A stretch of 64,000 nt of DNA from Shewanella sp. Choline-02u-19 (GTDB lineage Bacteria; Pseudomonadota; Gammaproteobacteria; Enterobacterales; Shewanellaceae), in contig NZ_PJBE01000012.1 of NCBI RefSeq assembly GCF_002836205.1, positions 496,001 through 560,000 on the forward strand, in the 5' to 3' direction. The stretch's first letter is position 1. Every line of letters begins with the position of its first letter. Made by a program: the position numbers and the translations under genes. The notes under the pieces are model-generated. The model made no database searches, was not told the origin of the DNA, and saw only the letters and a list, made by a program, of their open reading frames with translations. Of the stretch, positions 59,743 through 64,000 are shown in pieces.

Positions 59743-59916
59743 GCTAAAGCGCCGGTGCTGATGATTCATAGAGAGGATGATCATTGGGCTAATTTCGAAC
59801 ATGCATTGGCACTGTGGGACGCTTTAGATGAGGCTTAACACTCTGACGAGTGGCTGGTTAAAGTAAGAGGGTGTGGTTTCTACAAGGAAGAGAGCATTAT
59901 TGAGGTTAATATATAA
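59743..59916 (+). pseudogene. Gene remnant with internal stop
   Basis: A 58-codon frame with no start. It reads APVLMIHREDDHWANFEHAL, then ALWDALDEA, TAA, then HSDEWLVKVRGCGFYKEESI and EVNI, TAA. The protein-like composition on both sides of the internal stop in one frame suggests a decayed small gene. Family not recognised. Confidence 0.45.
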
Positions 59917-59963
59917 GATATTGGCCTTTCTAGATAAGTACATCGGCCACTAGTCTCTGATAT

Positions 59964-59996
59964 AAAAAAGGCATCCGTGATGAATGCCTTTTTTAT
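59964..59996. terminator. Terminator of site-2 protease gene
   Basis: AAAAAAGGCAT...ATGCCTTTTTTAT with a short inner loop; T-runs on both strands. Confidence 0.88.
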
Positions 59997-60010
59997 GAAA
60001 CAGCTGATTA

Positions 60011-61141
60011 TTAACTCTTTAGGATCTCTAAAGGTAGCGCTAGCATATCGTCACCGCTACCGGCAAAGTACCAGATAATGCCGATGAATGAGCCAACGGT
60101 GACTAGGTACCATACGGTAGAAAATATCTGCCCGTAGCGATCGAGTGGTAACAAGTGACTTTGGTGCCGAGCTTTCCATTCAAACACTATTTCAGCACTA
60201 CCGATAAGCAGTAAGAAGCCTAATAGCGCTAAGCCTAAGGTATAGCTGATATATACACCCACCGCAGCGCCTGCAATACACGCGACTAGCCCCATTACGC
60301 TGTTCATTGAAAAGCTGATGCTTTTTAAAATATGTCCACCATCGAGCGGCAAGATTGGCAGCAAATTAAACAGATTGAGCAGGGCGTTAAAAGCGGCCAG
60401 TCCGGCAAAAAAGATGTTACCGGTTACCCAGTAGGCAATTAATGCTGCGATAGACATGAGCAGGCCGAAAGTGGGCCCCATTATCGAGATCACCACATCT
60501 TGCCAGCGAGTATTAATCTTTTCATCGCTGAGGGCTAAGCCCCCCATAAAAGGGATGAGGTAAATACCTTTGGTTTTCATGCCAAAGTGTTTCATAGCAC
60601 GGATATGGCCATATTCGTGAAACACTAAGCACGCGATTAACGCAAGTGCAAACTGAAACGAAAATAACCAAGAGTAGGCGGCAACACTGGCCCCCGCGAG
60701 AACAACTTTAATCACCTTGGCGCTTTTGAGCAGTTTGAAACCTAGCGACGCTAAGCCCACCATACTAAATTGCTTTTTCTCTGCAATGGCGATAGTCGGT
60801 ACTTGCTGCTCAATGTCTTTGGTGTTGCGTTGGCCACTACTGATGATGTGTTCATCATGTAGAAGACGATAATCGATGACAAAAGGCTGCCAAGTGAGAT
60901 CGGTCTCTAAGGTGATCTTTAGCGTTTTCTGTTGCGGCGCTTCAAGCGCATCAGTTGCGGTTGGGGCGGCAGTGTTAAGTTCGAAAGTATGGCTTTTAAA
61001 GCCTTCATTCTCAGTACTTGCTTGGATCACTGAGACTAAGGTATCGCCCCAAAAGAGTTGTTGCCAACCTGCCATCGATCCCTCTAGGCGAAGAGGTTTT
61101 CCAAGGCAGTCAATGTTCAATAATTCCACGTCATATCTCAA
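60011..61141 (-). CDS. Site-2-type intramembrane metalloprotease (M50)
   Basis: 376 residues. A soluble ~130-residue N-terminal domain precedes the membrane part. Zinc site HEYGH in ALIACLVFHEYGHIRAMKHFGM and the second site LPILPLDGGHIL (Asp ligand) are intact, with about six helices. Without a PDZ domain, unlike RseP. Members cleave membrane-bound substrates or anti-sigma factors; the target here is unknown. Confidence 0.88.
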   Translation of the reverse strand: MRYDVELLNIDCLGKPLRLEGSMAGWQQLFWGDTLVSVIQASTENEGFKSHTFELNTAAPTATDALEAPQQKTLKITLETDLTWQPFVIDYRLLHDEHIISSGQRNTKDIEQQVPTIAIAEKKQFSMVGLASLGFKLLKSAKVIKVVLAGASVAAYSWLFSFQFALALIACLVFHEYGHIRAMKHFGMKTKGIYLIPFMGGLALSDEKINTRWQDVVISIMGPTFGLLMSIAALIAYWVTGNIFFAGLAAFNALLNLFNLLPILPLDGGHILKSISFSMNSVMGLVACIAGAAVGVYISYTLGLALLGFLLLIGSAEIVFEWKARHQSHLLPLDRYGQIFSTVWYLVTVGSFIGIIWYFAGSGDDMLALPLEILKS

Positions 61142-61149
61142 CGATTTAA

Positions 61150-61510
61150 AGTAACGTTATTATGCCGTCAAATAGCGTTATCCCCAAGCTACTTCAACAT
61201 GCTCGTTTCAGAGCTCCCGAAGGGCAAGACGAGAAGCAACATTTTGCTGCGTTCTCTATTGATAAGACATAAATATTGAGTTCCGACGATATGGATGCAA
61301 AAGGTAGAGCGAAGCACGACTGAATGGTCTATTTTGTTCCATACAAAATAAGACATTTCCACCTTCCTTGGCGGTCAGATTCAGGAGGTAGAATAACGGA
61401 TGGAGCAGTACCGAGGATGCCAGAGCTGAGATTAACGGCCTTGAATTTCGTCAATTCTTGACATGCTCAATCCTGAGGTCGTTTAGGTATATAAGATAAC
61501 GGATCCTAGT
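61150..61510. repeat. Probable dispersed intergenic repeat
   Basis: About 360 bp with no ORF of merit. The stretch around 61190-61260 (aagctacttcaacatgctcg ... agggcaagacgagaagcaac) resembles short intergenic repeats that I recall being scattered in Shewanella genomes. This is from memory and not testable inside this window, where I see only one copy. Confidence 0.3.
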
Positions 61511-61526
61511 TTTACTCTGTAGTGAG

Positions 61527-63197
61527 TTACTTTTTAAGACTGTAGTCGAAGTTAATCTCTTGATTGTCATTGGTGATGCTGCAAGGACCATGCTCTCGTT
61601 GAGTGCGGTTAAATGCTCCGCCAATATGGATTTCAATATTAGCAAAAACATGCTTTAAAGCGTCAACTCTATAGTTTTTATAGTAACCCGTTATCTCTTG
61701 CTGAATGGCTTCATATTCGAGTTGCTCTTGCAGTTTAGTACTGGCAATTCGACGTTTTTCCTCAAGCATCACTTTGACTTGTTCTACCATCATTTCATCG
61801 TCTTGCCACTGAGCTTTGGGTGGCAGATTGCCGAGTTGCCCTTCAATGTTTGAAATGGCCACCATCATAGAGCTAATGCTGTCTTTAAGTTGTACTAAAT
61901 CTTGCTTGAACTCACTGATATTCATAGCACAGAATATTTCTGTCTTAGTCCCCGCGGTAGCACCAATAGCGACCACCTTTAAGCCTTTATCAACCTCAAC
62001 TTTTCCGCCAACTAAATCGCCACGACGGCCGGTACTATCGCAGACCGTCAGCTGTTGTTTAGTTTTAGCATGGCTATGAAGCAATTGCTTAGTGACTAAG
62101 ATATTGCCTATAGCTTCAAGCGTTGAATATTGCACAAACTGAGCGCTGATCTGACCTTGTGCTTTTAGGGTCGTGGATAGTTCGCCCTCTTTTAATTGCC
62201 GGCCTATAACGCCTTTGCTGACGGTAATATCACCTTGGGCAATAAGGGTTGCTGAGTCGACAAATCCCATCACGGTGATATCGCCTGAACTCTTTACCAG
62301 CATGCCCTCACCAACGTCGCCAGTAATCAATACGCTGCCTTTAAAGTCGACATGTCCGTAGCCGACATTAACATCTTTTATCTGTAATACATCATCAACC
62401 TGCATCCCCAGTTTGTTTTCCACGGGTTGTCCTGCGACTGCAGCGATTAATAAGTTGGCATTGTTATCGCAAAATTTGGTGCCATTGCCTGCAACGAGTT
62501 TGAGATCTTTGCCCGGTTTGGCAAGCAGCTTATTACCACAAACATTGTAACCATCGACGCCTGCTGTCGCAGGGTGTTTCAATATAAGTGCATTGCCTGG
62601 TTTTACCGTGATCACAGCCCCCAGATTACGCATATCGACACTGCCGTCGCTATTCTCTTGGGGTTGCAATAGGCGTTCTCGGGCGAGTAGTACTTTTCGC
62701 TCTAAACGAGCTGACTGTCCTTGTACAGCAGTGCGACCTTGGGCAATGATATTGCTACATTGCTCCCCCGGTTGTAGTGATGAGAATTGCGTTAATGAGA
62801 GATCGATTTTTGGCTTGCTAAGGCCGAGCTTTATTTGCTGTAACTTTAAGTTTTGTAAAATATCTTTGAGGGTGACGTCTTGACCGCCGTAGGCTGCGGT
62901 TAAGGTCATTGATGCTTGCATTTTGTCTTCTGAGAGCTCAAAACTAATGCTGGCATCTCGGCGCTGTGCAATGGCAAAAAATAGCTCATGTTGACCATCA
63001 TCTTGGCTACAAAGTTGATTTACTTGAATAACGGCTTTGCTGATGATTTCTTTTAGCGGTAATAGATTGGAAAAACCAGGGAGCGCTAGCAGTCCCATCA
63101 AGTCCATTTCAGTAATAGGACCATGGGTGTTAGGGATCAACTTTAACTCGGCTTTTTCGCCGTCTGTGCTTAATTCTATGAGCTCTGGGTGCAGCAT
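61527..63197 (-). CDS. FapA-family (DUF342) polymer-forming protein
   Basis: 556 residues from ATG 63197 (aggga upstream). N-terminal ~230 residues include AVITVKPGNALILKHPATAGVDGYNVCGNKLLAKPGKD (part), the FapA hallmark. Then a right-handed beta-helix with repeated hydrophobic steps (VDFKGSVLITGDVGEGM, LVKSSGDITVMGFVDSATLIAQGDITVSKGV, parts) and a C-terminal coiled coil (~430-510). In Vibrio, FapA helps assemble the polar flagellum. Here no flagellar genes adjoin. Stands between a repeat-bearing spacer and rsmC. Confidence 0.88.
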   Translation of the reverse strand: MLHPELIELSTDGEKAELKLIPNTHGPITEMDLMGLLALPGFSNLLPLKEIISKAVIQVNQLCSQDDGQHELFFAIAQRRDASISFELSEDKMQASMTLTAAYGGQDVTLKDILQNLKLQQIKLGLSKPKIDLSLTQFSSLQPGEQCSNIIAQGRTAVQGQSARLERKVLLARERLLQPQENSDGSVDMRNLGAVITVKPGNALILKHPATAGVDGYNVCGNKLLAKPGKDLKLVAGNGTKFCDNNANLLIAAVAGQPVENKLGMQVDDVLQIKDVNVGYGHVDFKGSVLITGDVGEGMLVKSSGDITVMGFVDSATLIAQGDITVSKGVIGRQLKEGELSTTLKAQGQISAQFVQYSTLEAIGNILVTKQLLHSHAKTKQQLTVCDSTGRRGDLVGGKVEVDKGLKVVAIGATAGTKTEIFCAMNISEFKQDLVQLKDSISSMMVAISNIEGQLGNLPPKAQWQDDEMMVEQVKVMLEEKRRIASTKLQEQLEYEAIQQEITGYYKNYRVDALKHVFANIEIHIGGAFNRTQREHGPCSITNDNQEINFDYSLKK

Positions 63198-63327
63198 GAA
63201 GATCCCTATCATTTATTCATTATTATAAAGAGATTGGGGTCGAGTATAACCACATAACACACAGCCATGAAAGTATAAGGCATATAACCTGAGACTAAAC
63301 TCACAGCTAAGAGGTAACAATGATATT

Positions 63328-63361
63328 GGTATAAATATTCAACGAGTTAAATATTTATACC
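63328..63361. other. AT-rich inverted repeat after rsmC
   Basis: GGTATAAATATT and AATATTTATACC are exact 12-bp arms around ~10 bp. Probably an mRNA-end hairpin of rsmC; no T-run. Confidence 0.5.
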
Positions 63362-63379
63362 ATACTTTTATATTTTATT

Positions 63380-64000
63380 TTAGCGTTTCAAGTTGGAGTA
63401 AATTTTGTACCGGCTATTTTCAGCTCCGACGTTAACGCTACCAAATTTTTCAGCAATACAGTCTGAGTAAGGGAGGTGTCGATTAGCGACAATATGGAAC
63501 ATGCCACCTTTCGCTAAATTTTCAGCACTGGCTTTTACAAAATCGATGGCAATAGTGGTGAGACGGTTTAAGCCGTCATGAAAGGGAGGATTGGAGATAA
63601 TGCCGTCGTAGCTCTTGGTGGTTTGTGCCATACCGTCAGATGCAAATACTTCAGCTTCAAGCCCGTTGGCCTGCAGGGTGAGCTCGCAAGATAGCAACGC
63701 CATCGCATTGATATCGACACATTCAAGTTTTAGTTTTGGTTGGGCGGTTAATAATGCCGCGGCAATGACGCCTGCACCGCAACCAAAATCAAGTACGGTT
63801 CCGCGCATATTAGGTAAATTATCGAGTAATAACTTAGTGCCTTCATCGAGTTTTTTCTCACTAAATACACCGACCATATTGCAAATAGTAATTTCACCTT
63901 GAGGTGTTTGCACTGGGTACTTGCTGCACCAGTCTTGTATTTTTATTTCTGGCGCTTCGCGATCGAGTTCACTGGTAAATACAATACAGTGGCGAGCGTT
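63380..64000 (-). CDS. rsmC: 16S rRNA m2G1207 methyltransferase RsmC (5' end outside window)
   Basis: The last 207 codons, open to the window edge in the same frame. DWCSKYPVQTPQGEITICNMVGVFSEKKLDEGTKLLL (part) is the RsmC linker; then SAM-binding LDFGCGAGVIAAALL, VDINAMALLSCELTLQANG and the catalytic NPPF in IISNPPFHDGLNRLT. Methylates N2 of G1207 in 30S subunits. The N-terminal pseudo-domain is missing here only because of the edge. Confidence 0.95.
   Translation of the reverse strand, partial: NARHCIVFTSELDREAPEIKIQDWCSKYPVQTPQGEITICNMVGVFSEKKLDEGTKLLLDNLPNMRGTVLDFGCGAGVIAAALLTAQPKLKLECVDINAMALLSCELTLQANGLEAEVFASDGMAQTTKSYDGIISNPPFHDGLNRLTTIAIDFVKASAENLAKGGMFHIVANRHLPYSDCIAEKFGSVNVGAENSRYKIYSNLKR

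Overview
The window reads as chromosomal DNA of a marine gammaproteobacterium, most likely Shewanella. This is an inference from family content and gene order: cutA-dsbD, fxsA, a eukaryotic-like kinase gene, tpm, two paralogous porins, tcdA, fapA and rsmC, together with an lacZ-sglT-galT-galK-galM cluster and a curli locus. No rRNA, prophage or CRISPR array was seen. There is one tRNA (Leu-CAA) and one decayed IS6-family element.

Region by region. 1-4.7 kb: a PAP2-phosphatase/outer-membrane-barrel fusion cut by the window edge, an MFS transporter, a LysR regulator facing a stump gene, and a lipoprotein gene frameshifted in a poly-A run. 5-18 kb: an accessory region of exported proteins (a beta-lactamase-fold serine hydrolase, a YgiW-type OB-fold protein, a C45/penicillin-acyltransferase-like Ntn hydrolase, glycine-zipper proteins, several small beta-barrels and a tiny membrane protein). 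It has duplicated promoter segments, gene remnants and long decayed spacers. 18.3 kb: ssb. 19.2-23.1 kb: a likely operon of PEBP, Yellow/royal-jelly, VOC, orphan OpuAC-type binding protein and RidA genes. 23.2-23.9 kb: the IS6 relic. 23.9-26.2 kb: periplasmic catalase with its ankyrin partner. 27.3-31.9 kb: curli genes csgE, csgF, csgG and csgD convergent with csgB and a very long csgA, followed by a secreted subtilisin. 37-45.4 kb: an exported beta-galactosidase, a sodium/galactose symporter and the Leloir genes. 45.5-53.6 kb: a CPA2 antiporter, dsbD, cutA, fxsA, kinase, a Cys-rich protein and tpm. 53.7-54.1 kb: an array of 20-bp hairpin repeats. 54.3-64 kb: two porins, tcdA, a SieB-like protein, tRNA-Leu, a site-2 protease, fapA and rsmC (cut by the window edge).

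The most interesting pattern is a shared cis element in the 3-17 kb region. Its core is a dyad of the form CCATTCGAnnnTCGAATGG, followed by a conserved TAGTAaCTAACTTA-like tail. It lies upstream of at least six genes for exported or membrane proteins, and a related copy sits between a LysR-type regulator and a stump gene. The dyad contains the T-N11-A signature of LysR boxes, so a local LysR-controlled envelope regulon is a reasonable, testable hypothesis. Parts of it were copied together with gene fragments, so the promoter segment appears to have been duplicated and placed in front of unrelated genes.
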